The translations under genes were made by a program, and so were the position numbers. Positions 19,321 through 27,159 of a DNA stretch of 64,000 nucleotides are shown one piece after another. Each line of letters begins with the position of its first letter. The first letter of the stretch is position 1. Origin of the DNA: an uncultured Christensenella sp. (GTDB lineage Bacteria; Bacillota; Clostridia; Christensenellales; Borkfalkiaceae); contig CAJTLF010000002.1 of the NCBI GenBank assembly GCA_910577555.1, positions 69,367 through 133,366 on the forward strand, given 5' to 3'. The notes below the pieces were generated by a model, which saw nothing but the letters and a program-made list of their open reading frames with translations, ran no database searches and was not told where the DNA came from.

Positions 19321-20217
19321 ATGGGCATATTTTCAAAAATAAAGGACGCGCTTAAAAAGACGCGCGAAGGGCTTTCTTCCGCGCTTTCAAACCTTTTTTC
19401 AAAGAATAAAATAGGCGACGAATTTTACGACGAGCTTGAAGAAATTCTCATTTCCGCGGATATATCCGTTACTTCCGCGGAAGAAATAGTCGATGAAATC
19501 CGCGCCGAAGCCAAGCAGGACAAGATTAAGGATAAAGAGTTTATCTGCGACCTTTTAAAGGACGTACTCGAAGAAAAGCTCACGCAAGCGGAAATTCCGG
19601 AAATAGAATATCCCGCGGTTATAATGCTCGTGGGGGTAAACGGCGTGGGCAAGACGACGAGCGTCGGAAAGCTTGCAAACTACTTTTTGTCGCGCGGAAA
19701 ATCGGTAACGGTTGCCGCCGCGGATACCTTCCGCGCCGCCGCCGCAGACCAGCTCACCGTATGGGCTGACCGCGCAAAGGTAAGGATAGTCAAGCACGAA
19801 GAAGGCAGTGACCCTTCCGCCGTGGTTTTCGACGCGCTCTCTTCCGCAAAGGCAAAGGGGACGGACGTGGTCATAGTGGATACCGCGGGCAGGCTTCACG
19901 TTAAAGCCCACCTTATGGAAGAGCTTAAAAAGATTTCGCGCGTGGTGGAAAGGGAATATCCAGCGGCTAATTTTTATAAGCTTTTAGTGCTTGACGCGAC
20001 TACGGGCAACAACGCGGTAAATCAGGCGCGCATATTCGACGAAGCGGTGGAGCTTGACGGCATAATGCTTACCAAACTGGACAGCTCGGCAAAGGGCGGG
20101 TTCGTCGTTTCGCTGTGCGGCGAGCTGCAGATACCCGTAATATTTACGGGCGTGGGCGAAAAAATGGAAGATTTGGAGCTTTTCAACCCGGAAGAGTTCG
20201 TGGACGGAATTTTATAA
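19321..20217 (+). CDS. ftsY: Signal recognition particle receptor FtsY
   Basis: SRP GTPase that docks ribosome-nascent chains at the membrane. The 298 aa are a minimal NG-domain form without the long acidic A domain of E. coli. G1 GVNGVGKTT is at 105-113, followed by the family motifs DTFRAAAADQL, VDTAGR and TKLDSSAKGG. A short amphipathic N-terminus (MGIFSKIKDALKK) probably mediates membrane contact. It is the last gene of the plsX-rnc-smc-ftsY run and is followed by a terminator. Confidence 0.96.
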   Translation: MGIFSKIKDALKKTREGLSSALSNLFSKNKIGDEFYDELEEILISADISVTSAEEIVDEIRAEAKQDKIKDKEFICDLLKDVLEEKLTQAEIPEIEYPAVIMLVGVNGVGKTTSVGKLANYFLSRGKSVTVAAADTFRAAAADQLTVWADRAKVRIVKHEEGSDPSAVVFDALSSAKAKGTDVVIVDTAGRLHVKAHLMEELKKISRVVEREYPAANFYKLLVLDATTGNNAVNQARIFDEAVELDGIMLTKLDSSAKGGFVVSLCGELQIPVIFTGVGEKMEDLELFNPEEFVDGIL

Positions 20218-20264
20218 TTGCCCCCGCAATATATTGCGTTTAAACAGAAAATCAAGTAAAAATA

Positions 20265-20303
20265 ACGGCTTGGAAGTATAAACTTCCAAGCCGTATTTTA
20301 TTA
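20265..20303. terminator. Bidirectional terminator between ftsY and the rubrerythrin operon
   Basis: ACGGCTTGGAAGT, ATAA loop, ACTTCCAAGCCGT (20265-20294): a perfect 13-bp stem with T-rich flanks on both sides. It serves convergent transcription. Confidence 0.92.
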
Positions 20304-20417
20304 CAGGTCGTCTGCGTCCTGAACGGGTTTTCCCCCGTCTACGGGCGAGCCGGTGTAACTTCCGTTGGGGTCAAAACTATCTTTGAAATTATTTGCAATC
20401 TTTCGAGCTTTTGCCAC
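20301..20417 (-). CDS. Small reading frame ending in a PVQDADDL motif
   Basis: Minus-strand frame of 38 codons from a GTG at 20417 (VAKARKIANNF...) to TAA at 20301. It contains DPNGSYTG and ends PVQDADDL. From memory, this DxxGSYTG...PVQDADDL pattern recurs at the C-termini of small uncharacterised Clostridia proteins, which argues for real coding. It overlaps the 41-aa Cys-rich frame by 29 bases in the +1 phase and has no convincing ribosome-binding site. It may therefore be the second half of that protein reached by a +1 frameshift, or an independent overlapping gene. A terminator follows at once. Confidence 0.5.
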   Translation of the reverse strand: MAKARKIANNFKDSFDPNGSYTGSPVDGGKPVQDADDL

Positions 20418-20514
20418 AACGCTTACCGCCGCAATTCTTTACGTTCTTGCTTTCGCTGTTCTTACCGCATTCCTTAGCGGTGTTGGTCTTGTTGTTTTCG
20501 TTGGTCTTTCTCAT
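20389..20514 (-). CDS. 41-aa Cys/Lys/Asn-rich protein coupled to rubrerythrin
   Basis: Small minus-strand gene whose ATG overlaps the rubrerythrin stop (ATGA), with GGAG just upstream inside the rubrerythrin gene, so translation is probably coupled. The product is strongly basic and polar with four cysteines at 16, 28, 33 and 40, in CGKN, NCGGKRCGK and KDCK contexts. That would suit a metal-binding or redox role beside rubrerythrin, but there is no recognised family. A PVQDADDL-ending frame overlaps its 3' end. Confidence 0.6.
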   Translation of the reverse strand: MRKTNENNKTNTAKECGKNSESKNVKNCGGKRCGKSSKDCK

Positions 20515-21107
20515 ATTTTCTCCTTTTCAAACGGGATATGCAATTCAACGTCGCCTTGACTTGAACGGCAAAGGGGACATATATCCCACGCCTTGGTTGA
20601 AGTGTGCATATATCCGCACTCGCCGCAAATATAGAGTATAGGCGTTTCATTGCTGTAAAGCACGCCCTTTTTAAAGGCTTCGTGCAGGTAATTGAATACC
20701 ATTTCGTGCCTTACTTCTACCTGTGCAACGAGCTTGAAAAGACTTGCAATATCCTTAAAACCTTCGTCTTCGGCGTCTTTTGCAAACGCGGGATAAATTT
20801 CCTGATGCTCGTGCCGTTCATCGGTTGCGGCGAGCCTTAAGCTTTCCGCAAGGTCGCCCGTATGAAAGGGATAACCCGCATCAAGCTCTATATTATCCAG
20901 CTTTTCGCCGTGTTTGGTAAGCTCTTCGAAAAATCTTCTCGCGTGTACCGTTTCGTTCTTTGCAAGAACCTTTATCGTTTCAGCAAGGGTATAATATCCT
21001 TGCTTGGTCGCTTCGCGGGCGATGAGCTGATATCTCATTCCCGCCTGACTTTCTCCCGCAAAGCTTCTTGCTAAATTTTTATAAGTTTTAGTTTGGTCAA
21101 ATTGCAT
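20511..21107 (-). CDS. Rubrerythrin
   Basis: Non-haem di-iron peroxidase protecting anaerobes from H2O2. The 198 aa consist of a four-helix ferritin-like domain (1-150) with ExxH-type ligands (NETVHARR, DERHEHQ, QVEVRHE) and a C-terminal rubredoxin-like site of Cys161/164 and Cys177/180 (CGECGY, CPLC). The start is the ATG at 21107, preceded by GGAGAAAG and giving the family N-terminus MQFDQTKTYKNL. Upstream in-frame codons read through the promoter region and are not coding. It heads a short operon with a Cys-rich small gene. Confidence 0.93.
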   Translation of the reverse strand: MQFDQTKTYKNLARSFAGESQAGMRYQLIAREATKQGYYTLAETIKVLAKNETVHARRFFEELTKHGEKLDNIELDAGYPFHTGDLAESLRLAATDERHEHQEIYPAFAKDAEDEGFKDIASLFKLVAQVEVRHEMVFNYLHEAFKKGVLYSNETPILYICGECGYMHTSTKAWDICPLCRSSQGDVELHIPFEKEKI

Positions 21108-21182
21108 AATTCTTTCTCCGTGTACTAGTATTTTGTGCGGTATATCGCCTATTATGCGGGTTTTAAATGGTATTTTTTGGTC

Positions 21183-21211
21183 TTGACAGCGCGGGCGCGA
21201 AGTATTATAAT
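21183..21211 (+). promoter_or_regulatory. Perfect sigma-A promoter for the cytidylate-kinase-like gene
   Basis: TTGACA (21183-21188), 17-base spacer, TATAAT (21206-21211), 24 bases before the ATG, with AAGGAG in between. Confidence 0.9.
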
Positions 21212-21234
21212 ATAATATAGTCAAGGAGACGGTT

Positions 21235-21825
21235 ATGATAAAAGTAATAGCTATAAGCAGGCAGTTCGGCAGTGGCGGCAGAACTATAGGAAAGGAAACG
21301 GCGAAGCTTCTGGGCATACCCTGTTACGACAGGGAGATTATTGAAAAGGTTTCCCAAAACTGCGGTTTTTCAAAGGAATACGTTGAAAATCAGGGCGAAT
21401 ACGCCAACCACCGCAGTTGGCTTGGCAGGGCTTTCGACGGCGCCAACCGCTTTGACGGTATGACAAATCAGGATAAAATATGGGTTGAGCAGAGAAAGAT
21501 TATTCTCGATATTGCAGAGAAACCGTGCGTAATAGTGGGCAGGTGCGCCGACTACATTTTAAGAGACCGCGACGACGTGTTGAAGGCGTTTATTCACGCG
21601 GACGACGTTTCGCGCGCGGAGCGCATAGTAAAGCTGTACGGCGAAAAGGACGACAAGCCCGAAAAGCGTTTAAAGGATAAGGACAAACGCCGCGCCGCTT
21701 ACTATAAATATTACACCGAAACGGAGTGGGGCGTTGCGGCGAATTACCATATTTCGCTGGACAGCGGCAAGCTGGGAATAGACGGGTGCGTGAAGATACT
21801 CGCGCATATATACGGGGCAATTTAA
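21235..21825 (+). CDS. Cytidylate kinase-like family protein
   Basis: 196-aa P-loop protein of the cytidylate_kin2 type. N-terminal VIAISRQFGSGGRTIGKETA carries the degenerate P-loop. It is followed by YDREII and the LID-like basic stretch DKDKRRAAYYKYYT. The family is common in gut Clostridia beside regulators; the substrate is not established and it is not the housekeeping Cmk. It has its own consensus promoter. An XRE regulator follows 36 bases later. Confidence 0.85.
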   Translation: MIKVIAISRQFGSGGRTIGKETAKLLGIPCYDREIIEKVSQNCGFSKEYVENQGEYANHRSWLGRAFDGANRFDGMTNQDKIWVEQRKIILDIAEKPCVIVGRCADYILRDRDDVLKAFIHADDVSRAERIVKLYGEKDDKPEKRLKDKDKRRAAYYKYYTETEWGVAANYHISLDSGKLGIDGCVKILAHIYGAI

Positions 21826-21861
21826 GATTTACGGCAATTTTTTAATTGCCTTGGTGGCAAA

Positions 21862-22347
21862 ATGACTTTTCGCGAAAGGCTTATTTTAATACGGGACGAG
21901 AAAAGGCTGTCCCAACAGGAAGTGGCGGATTTACTCGAAGTGTCCCGACAGACGGTTTCGCGTTGGGAATCGGGCAGGAGCGAGCCTTCTTCCGCGCAGA
22001 TAACCAAAATATGCGCCGTTTTCGGCGTGGACGCAAACGAGCTTTTGTCCGTGGACGGGGTTGCGTACGAACGCGTTCCGCCCGAAGATACAGAAAAAAG
22101 GCGGCTTGAAAAAAGGCGGTTTACCGCCGTATTGTCAATTGCGGGCGTACTCCTGGCGGCGCTTATAGCGGGGTTTATAACCACCGTATATTACGCCGTT
22201 AAGGACGCGTCTTACGACGCCGTTTCCACAGTATTTATCGTGCAGATTCCGCAGAATACGCCCCTTATAGTGCTTGCCGCGGCTATAGGAATTCTTGCCT
22301 TTACGCTCGCCGTTCTTACCTTTTTATTTATAAGGAAAAGAAAATGA
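21862..22347 (+). CDS. XRE-family regulator with two membrane helices
   Basis: 161 aa. An N-terminal helix-turn-helix (about 4-60; KRLSQQEVADLLEVSRQTVSRWE) is followed by two hydrophobic segments (about 90-115 and 130-155), giving a membrane-tethered DNA-binding protein. The stop overlaps the start of the next gene (ATGA), which encodes a probable lipoprotein. The pair may form a sensing module. Only a weak GGTGG lies upstream. Confidence 0.85.
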   Translation: MTFRERLILIRDEKRLSQQEVADLLEVSRQTVSRWESGRSEPSSAQITKICAVFGVDANELLSVDGVAYERVPPEDTEKRRLEKRRFTAVLSIAGVLLAALIAGFITTVYYAVKDASYDAVSTVFIVQIPQNTPLIVLAAAIGILAFTLAVLTFLFIRKRK

Positions 22348-22754
22348 AAAGGTTGTTTATTGCGGTTGCCGCGCTTATGCTTGCCGTGGCTTGCGCCTTT
22401 TCGGTTTCGTGTGCGGACGGCGGGAGCGATTGCCTTTTCGCGTTTTTATCGGTGAGATTAAAGGGCAACGGCGACGGCACGGTTTCCGCTTACGCGCAGA
22501 ACGAATTTGCTTTGACGGGCGGAAAAATTCCCGTTACGCTCGAGCTTTACTGCTCGCAAAGCGGGGAAGATTACTATCTTTTAAAGTCCGTTTCTTCGGA
22601 CGGGTTGGGCGCTTTCGAAACCCTTTCGGTTACAGCCGAAGTCGGGGAAACGGGCGCGTTTTACGCGCGTATCGTCTACCTTGCGGCGGGCGAAATAAGA
22701 TATATTTCGAGTGCTTGCGTGACTTACGGAACGGACGGAATAAGGGTAATGTGA
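22344..22754 (+). CDS. Putative lipoprotein, translationally coupled to the XRE regulator
   Basis: 136-aa exported protein with a signal peptide MKRLFIAVAALMLAVACAF and a lipobox-like FSVSC. The mature part is a short beta-rich domain of unknown family. Its ATG overlaps the regulator stop. The stop codon lies inside a long inverted repeat. No function can be assigned. Confidence 0.7.
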   Translation: MKRLFIAVAALMLAVACAFSVSCADGGSDCLFAFLSVRLKGNGDGTVSAYAQNEFALTGGKIPVTLELYCSQSGEDYYLLKSVSSDGLGAFETLSVTAEVGETGAFYARIVYLAAGEIRYISSACVTYGTDGIRVM

Positions 22755-22786
22755 AAACTGTGTGAAGATTTTCACACAGTTTTCAC
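22751..22786. repeat. Perfect 16-bp inverted repeat overlapping a stop codon
   Basis: GTGAAAACTGTGTGAA, GATT loop, TTCACACAGTTTTCAC. The lipoprotein TGA is in the left arm. There is no immediate T-run, although T-rich stretches follow (to about 22845), before a convergent gene. It may act as a terminator for both strands or as a protein-binding site. Confidence 0.7.
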
Positions 22787-22864
22787 TGAAAATTGCACTG
22801 TTTTCACCGTTTTTTGCACTATTTCGGCTGATTTTTTGCAGGTTTTTATCTGCGTTCATACCTT

Positions 22865-23938
22865 TTAATCCTGTGTTTTTAAAAGGCTGTGAAGCCTTTT
22901 TATTTTGTCGCCGAAAAAGGCGCGGTCGTTCGTTTCGAGTTTTTTGTAGTGTCCCCACAGCGCGGGAAGCTGGCGGTAGAACGTTCTGAAAAAGCTGTTG
23001 AAGTCCTTCACGTCGAGAGCGTTCAACGCGCCGTAAAACATTTCTATTATGCGCTCGCGCTCCTTTTTTGGCATTTCGCTAATCCATAAATTTACGGCTT
23101 TTTCAAGCCTTACCGCGCCCTTACTGCGGCAGTCCACGGTTACGAAATCGCCGTCTTCAACCACCCAGCTGAACGGGTCGTGCTGTAAGAAGCTTACCCC
23201 GTTACTGCGGATTACGCGGTACACGTGGCGGGTATCCAAAAGAGTGCCGATAAAGGACGATTGCGGGATAATTTTTATGAGCTTTTCGGAAACGTTTTTG
23301 TAGCCTTCGGATTTGTAAACGTCGTCCAGAAACTCGGGACCGTCGAAATTGTATACGCTTATAATTCTCTTTTGCAGCTCTTTATCCGCGTTGAACGCCG
23401 AGTACACCGCCATATTTCCGCCCTTGGAATGTCCGCCTAAATAAAACCTTGCGCGGGGCTTACGCAACATTCTTTCAACCGTATAATTATAAGCCGAAAT
23501 CTGTGACGGCACGGGATAGCGGTACGCCTGATTGAGGTCTTCCTTCCAGCCCACGTACGACGGGTCGGTGCCGCGGAACGCAATAAAGTAAGAGCCTTTG
23601 GTTATTCTCATACAGATTGCCGCAAATTGCTTTTCGGTTTTTTCGTCCGTCTCTTCGCGGTACGAACAGAGCTTTATTCCGGAGAAGCGGGGGCTTGCCG
23701 CAACCAGCCTGAAAAGCTTTCTGCTCGATTTGGGGTTGAACGCCATTGCAAAAGTTTCTTCTTCGGGCAACATTCCCGTTTTTATCATTTCGTTTGGCGT
23801 TACCGCCTTACCGCGCTTTACGTAAAAGGGATAGCGAAAATACGAGAGCCAGCAGAGAATGACTGCGTCTACGCAATTTAACGGGCTTTCGATAAAGCTT
23901 TTGGTATTCGTTTTTAAGTAATTTAAAATATTTTTCAT
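22865..23938 (-). CDS. Mbeg1-like (DUF2974) alpha/beta-hydrolase
   Basis: 357 aa with the nucleophile elbow GHSKGGNMA that defines the DUF2974/Mbeg1-like lipase-fold group, common in Clostridia and of unknown substrate. A preceding motif YFIAFRGTDPSYVGWKED supplies the oxyanion region, and the catalytic Asp/His are presumably in NFDGPEF and later. No signal peptide, so probably cytosolic. Its start overlaps the stop of the upstream membrane protein (ATGA), making a two-gene leftward operon. Confidence 0.8.
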   Translation of the reverse strand: MKNILNYLKTNTKSFIESPLNCVDAVILCWLSYFRYPFYVKRGKAVTPNEMIKTGMLPEEETFAMAFNPKSSRKLFRLVAASPRFSGIKLCSYREETDEKTEKQFAAICMRITKGSYFIAFRGTDPSYVGWKEDLNQAYRYPVPSQISAYNYTVERMLRKPRARFYLGGHSKGGNMAVYSAFNADKELQKRIISVYNFDGPEFLDDVYKSEGYKNVSEKLIKIIPQSSFIGTLLDTRHVYRVIRSNGVSFLQHDPFSWVVEDGDFVTVDCRSKGAVRLEKAVNLWISEMPKKERERIIEMFYGALNALDVKDFNSFFRTFYRQLPALWGHYKKLETNDRAFFGDKIKRLHSLLKTQD

Positions 23939-24390
23939 CGTAATTTTTCGTTTACGCTTAAAATTATCAAGAAGATTATTTCGGTTACTGCCGTTACGGC
24001 AAATAAGAATATTTCCAGAATAGTGAAAACGGTTAACGCTAAATCATAGTTGCCGTAAAAGATTACGTTTCTGCCGTCAAGAATAATAAAGTAAAGGACC
24101 GAGTATACGATTTTGAGTGTTTCCATAACCGCTATCGTCGCAGTTTTTGCCGTTTGTGACGCTTTTGAGTGAAATAATGCCGCCTGTATTGCCGTGCATA
24201 ATGCGAAAAAGCCGATAACGAACGCGACGGCGAGAAAATACGATATTATCTCACCGAGTAAGCCGTACCGTTCGGTCATACCGTTGTTGGCGGGCAGTGC
24301 GACTACGTGGACGAGAACGACGGAAATAAAGTACAGTGCGTAAAGTATGCTTATGATAATTTTACAGGATTTTAAGGATATATCTTTCAT
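23935..24390 (-). CDS. Hypothetical four-helix membrane protein
   Basis: 151 aa, almost entirely hydrophobic, with about four predicted membrane helices (near 10-30, 48-72, 85-108, 120-145) and no recognised motif. It is the first gene of the leftward pair with the Mbeg1-like hydrolase, to which it is translationally coupled. Only a weak AAGG precedes the ATG at 24390. Confidence 0.65.
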   Translation of the reverse strand: MKDISLKSCKIIISILYALYFISVVLVHVVALPANNGMTERYGLLGEIISYFLAVAFVIGFFALCTAIQAALFHSKASQTAKTATIAVMETLKIVYSVLYFIILDGRNVIFYGNYDLALTVFTILEIFLFAVTAVTEIIFLIILSVNEKLR

Positions 24391-24503
24391 AAGTGCGACG
24401 CCTTTTTTATTTAATTATAGCCCCGCGGCGGGAAAATTATAATAACGTGCGTTTTACAAAAGCGTAACGCGGACTTTACTTTTTTGTGCTCGCGCTCTTT
24501 TTC

Positions 24504-24532
24504 TTGTAATTTCGGCGGGCTTGTAGTATAAT
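24504..24532 (+). promoter_or_regulatory. Promoter of the HAD phosphatase / FtsH-like operon
   Basis: TTGTAA (24504-24509), 17-base spacer, TATAAT (24527-24532), 31 bases before the ATG at 24564. Confidence 0.75.
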
Positions 24533-24563
24533 AAACGGGAAAATTACTACGGCGGTTAAAATT

Positions 24564-25442
24564 ATGGAATACGAACGGAGAAAAAAAGAGAGCAAGCCCG
24601 TGCTTGCGATATGCTACGATTTCGACAAGACGCTTTCGCCCGACGATATGCAGGCGCAGGGGTACGTGCAGTCGGTGGGGTACGACGTGAAGAAGTTCTG
24701 GGACGAAGCGAACGCGCTCGCCGCAGAGAACGATATGGACGGAAACCTTGCCTATATGTACAAGATGATGCGCGAATCGGAAGGGCGGTTCGTGTTCAAC
24801 AGGCGGTCGCTTGAAGAATACGGCGCGAAGGTGAAGCTGTTTGCGGGCGTTGCGGGTTGGTTTGAGAGAATTAAAAGGTACGGCGCGGAGCACGGCGTTA
24901 CCGTAGAACATTACGTAATTTCTTCGGGGCTGAAGGAGATGATTGAAGGCACGGAAATTGCGCGGGCGGGGGCGTTCGAGAAAATTTACGCGAGTTCGTT
25001 TTACTTTAACGACCGCGGCGTTGCGGTTTGGCCTGCGCAGACTATAAATTATACGAACAAGACGCAGTTTTTGTTCCGCATAGAGAAGGGCGTTTTAGAT
25101 ATTAACGACCCCGCGGTGAACGATTACTTCCCGCCCGAAGAGCTGAGAGTGCCGTTCAGGAATATGGTTTATTTAGGCGACAGCGACACCGACGTGCCGT
25201 GCATGAAGCTGGTGCATTCCAACGGCGGACACGCTATCGGCGTTTACCACCCCGAGACGGGCGACAAGGCTAAGGTGCTGAGACTTATGCGCGATAACCG
25301 CATACGGTATTTTGCGCCCGCGGACTATTCGCAAGGCGGGGAGCTGGATTATATAGTTAAAAATATTATTAAAAAGACTGCCGCTTACGAAGAGCTGGAG
25401 CGCGTGCGCACGGCGAAGAAAGCGGAGAGCGAAAGAGGTTAA
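24564..25442 (+). CDS. HAD-superfamily phosphatase-like protein
   Basis: 292 aa. Motif I YDFDKTLSP has the catalytic Asp pair, motif II is VISSGLKE, and motif IV is YLGDSDTDVPCMK. A helical cap (about 35-95) follows motif I. It resembles the phosphoserine-phosphatase-like HAD group; the substrate cannot be predicted. Three bases separate its stop from the next gene, an FtsH-like AAA protein, so the two are co-transcribed and a shared quality-control role is possible but unproven. Confidence 0.8.
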   Translation: MEYERRKKESKPVLAICYDFDKTLSPDDMQAQGYVQSVGYDVKKFWDEANALAAENDMDGNLAYMYKMMRESEGRFVFNRRSLEEYGAKVKLFAGVAGWFERIKRYGAEHGVTVEHYVISSGLKEMIEGTEIARAGAFEKIYASSFYFNDRGVAVWPAQTINYTNKTQFLFRIEKGVLDINDPAVNDYFPPEELRVPFRNMVYLGDSDTDVPCMKLVHSNGGHAIGVYHPETGDKAKVLRLMRDNRIRYFAPADYSQGGELDYIVKNIIKKTAAYEELERVRTAKKAESERG

Positions 25443-25445
25443 ATT

Positions 25446-26663
25446 ATGGCAGGATTGAAGGACATTATAGGTTTTAAAAAGCAGGTTGAGACGCTTAAAT
25501 ACGCACTGGATACGGTTAATAATCCGAAGAAGTACGTGGATTTCGGTACGGCTTTGCCGAAGGGGTTGTTGATTTACGGGGAATCGGAAACGGGTAAAAC
25601 CTTTATGGCGGAAAGCTTTTTGGAAGAGTGCGAAAGGCAGGTTTTTGTTTTTGAAGGCGGCGGTGACGCGGAAAAGGAGATTAAACGGCTTTTTAAACGC
25701 GCGGCTAAAAATGCGCCGTCAGTGATATTTTTCGACGATATAGACCGTTTTAAGGAAAACGACGGATACAGTGAGATATTTGAACTTATAGATAAAGAAA
25801 TTTGCTGTATGGCGCGGGGCAAGTGCTTTTTTGTGGCAACGGCGGAGAGCTTTAAGGACGCGCCGCACAGGCTGGATAGTCTTGATATTATCCGAACGGA
25901 GCTGGAAGAACCCGATTACGACGACGCGGTGGGGCTGTTTAAGGAATTTTTCAAGGATAAGCCTATGGCGGAAGATTTTTCTGTGGAAGATTTTTGTCAT
26001 TTTGTCGCTGACAGGACTTATAACGAACTCAGACGGGTATACAATAACGCCGCGCTTACCGCCGTTTACGAAGGGAGCGATACGGTTACGGTCACGCATC
26101 TTGTCAAAGCGGAGCTTTTGAGCCGCGACGACGATGACGAGCTGGCGGAAGAGTTTGACGAGAGTTCTGCTTACCACGAAGCGGGACACGCCGCGGTGCA
26201 TCTTTTATTGGGCGGGGAAGCCGCCTGTATGGTTTTGACTTGCGATAACGGCGGGTATTTCAGGGAAAAGGGAATAAAGGAAGAAAACTACGAAGTTCTG
26301 GAACGCAGATACGTCGTGGGTATGGCGGGGAAGGCGTGCGAAGAGATTTTTAAAGAGTCTTGCTCCATTTACTGCGATACCGATTTGGAGCGGACGGCGA
26401 AGGCGGTTGAGAGCGATTTGAAAAAGCTTGCGAGCAAGGGGTTCGAGTTTTTCAACGGTACCGAGCTGAACAGCCCCGCGTACAACGATTTGCTTGCGAA
26501 GAAGGTGCGCTGTGATTTGAAAAATTATTACGACAGGGCGAGAGAACTGATTGAGAACAACAAGCCGCTTATTACGGCGTTCGTGGACGCTTTGAGAGTG
26601 AAATTTTATCTGTTGCGGAGCGAGATAAAGAAAATTTACGAAGATTACGTTGGCACGAAATAG
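25446..26663 (+). CDS. Soluble FtsH-like AAA+ protein with an M41-type zinc site
   Basis: 405 aa. The AAA module has Walker A GESETGKT (45-52) and Walker B VIFFDDIDRF (94-102). A helical lid follows. The C-terminal domain carries YHEAGHAA (HExxH at 244-248) and a downstream GMAGKACEE...CDTDLERT segment that corresponds to the third zinc-ligand region of FtsH. It lacks the N-terminal membrane helices and the RPGRFDR second-region-of-homology motif of true FtsH (here DSLDIIRTE), and is about 200 residues shorter. Proteolytic activity is plausible because the zinc motif is kept; normal hexamer ATP hydrolysis is less certain. Confidence 0.8.
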   Translation: MAGLKDIIGFKKQVETLKYALDTVNNPKKYVDFGTALPKGLLIYGESETGKTFMAESFLEECERQVFVFEGGGDAEKEIKRLFKRAAKNAPSVIFFDDIDRFKENDGYSEIFELIDKEICCMARGKCFFVATAESFKDAPHRLDSLDIIRTELEEPDYDDAVGLFKEFFKDKPMAEDFSVEDFCHFVADRTYNELRRVYNNAALTAVYEGSDTVTVTHLVKAELLSRDDDDELAEEFDESSAYHEAGHAAVHLLLGGEAACMVLTCDNGGYFREKGIKEENYEVLERRYVVGMAGKACEEIFKESCSIYCDTDLERTAKAVESDLKKLASKGFEFFNGTELNSPAYNDLLAKKVRCDLKNYYDRARELIENNKPLITAFVDALRVKFYLLRSEIKKIYEDYVGTK

Positions 26664-26868
26664 TGTATTTTGCGGACTGGTAGCGGAGATGAGTGATAAA
26701 TTTTATCGTGCCGTAATTCGATAATGTTAGATAAGTAAAAGGGAGACAATCAATTAATTCTTAATAACGCTACGATGCTTTGTTGGTAGTCGTCAGATTT
26801 TATAAATCCTTAAAAACCGCATAAAGCGACAAAAATCGGCATAAGTTATAATACTTTAAAACCGGAGA
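26664..26868. other. Intergenic region upstream of spoIIID
   Basis: About 200 bases of AT-rich sequence without an open frame. Apart from the sigma-E-like promoter near its right end and a TATAAT at 26847-26852, no structure stands out. Confidence 0.5.
26819..26847 (+). promoter_or_regulatory. Candidate sigma-E promoter of spoIIID
   Basis: GCATAAA (26819-26825), 14-base spacer, CATAAGTT (26840-26847) resembles the sigma-E pattern KMATATT-N14-15-CATACAnT. In Bacillus, spoIIID is transcribed by sigma-E in the mother cell, so the position is biologically sensible. A sigma-A-like TATAAT overlaps it. Confidence 0.4.
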
Positions 26869-26874
26869 ATGGTT

Positions 26875-27126
26875 ATGTGGGATTGTATTGCCGAAAGGGT
26901 TATTAAGGAAGGAAGATATATAATAGGCACGGGGAATACCGTGCGTGCCGCGGCGGCGTACTTCGGAATTTCCAAATCTACCGTACATAAAGACGTGAGT
27001 GAACGGTTGAAGGTTATCGATTGCGAATTGTTTGAAAAGGTGCGGGAAGTACTTGATAAAAATCTTTCGGAGCGGCATATTCGTGGGGGAATGGCGACGA
27101 GAGAGAAGTATTTGGGGAAGAAGTAA
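26875..27126 (+). CDS. spoIIID: Stage III sporulation transcriptional regulator SpoIIID
   Basis: 83-aa mother-cell DNA-binding protein that tunes sigma-E genes. The helix-turn-helix AAAYFGISKSTVHKDVSERL and the C-terminal basic motif RHIRGGMATREKY match SpoIIID closely. An ATG at 26869 lies only 1 base from GGAG (26864-26867), so the second ATG at 26875, 7 bases away, is the better start. The gene stands alone. Confidence 0.93.
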   Translation: MWDCIAERVIKEGRYIIGTGNTVRAAAAYFGISKSTVHKDVSERLKVIDCELFEKVREVLDKNLSERHIRGGMATREKYLGKK

Positions 27127-27159
27127 TAGAAATAGCGGGTTGGATGATGGGATTTTTCC

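Noticed and set aside
21108..21317. N-terminal extension of rubrerythrin from 21317
   Set aside because: It reads through the divergent promoter of the kinase-like gene, is not conserved in the family, and the ATG at 21107 has a good ribosome-binding site.
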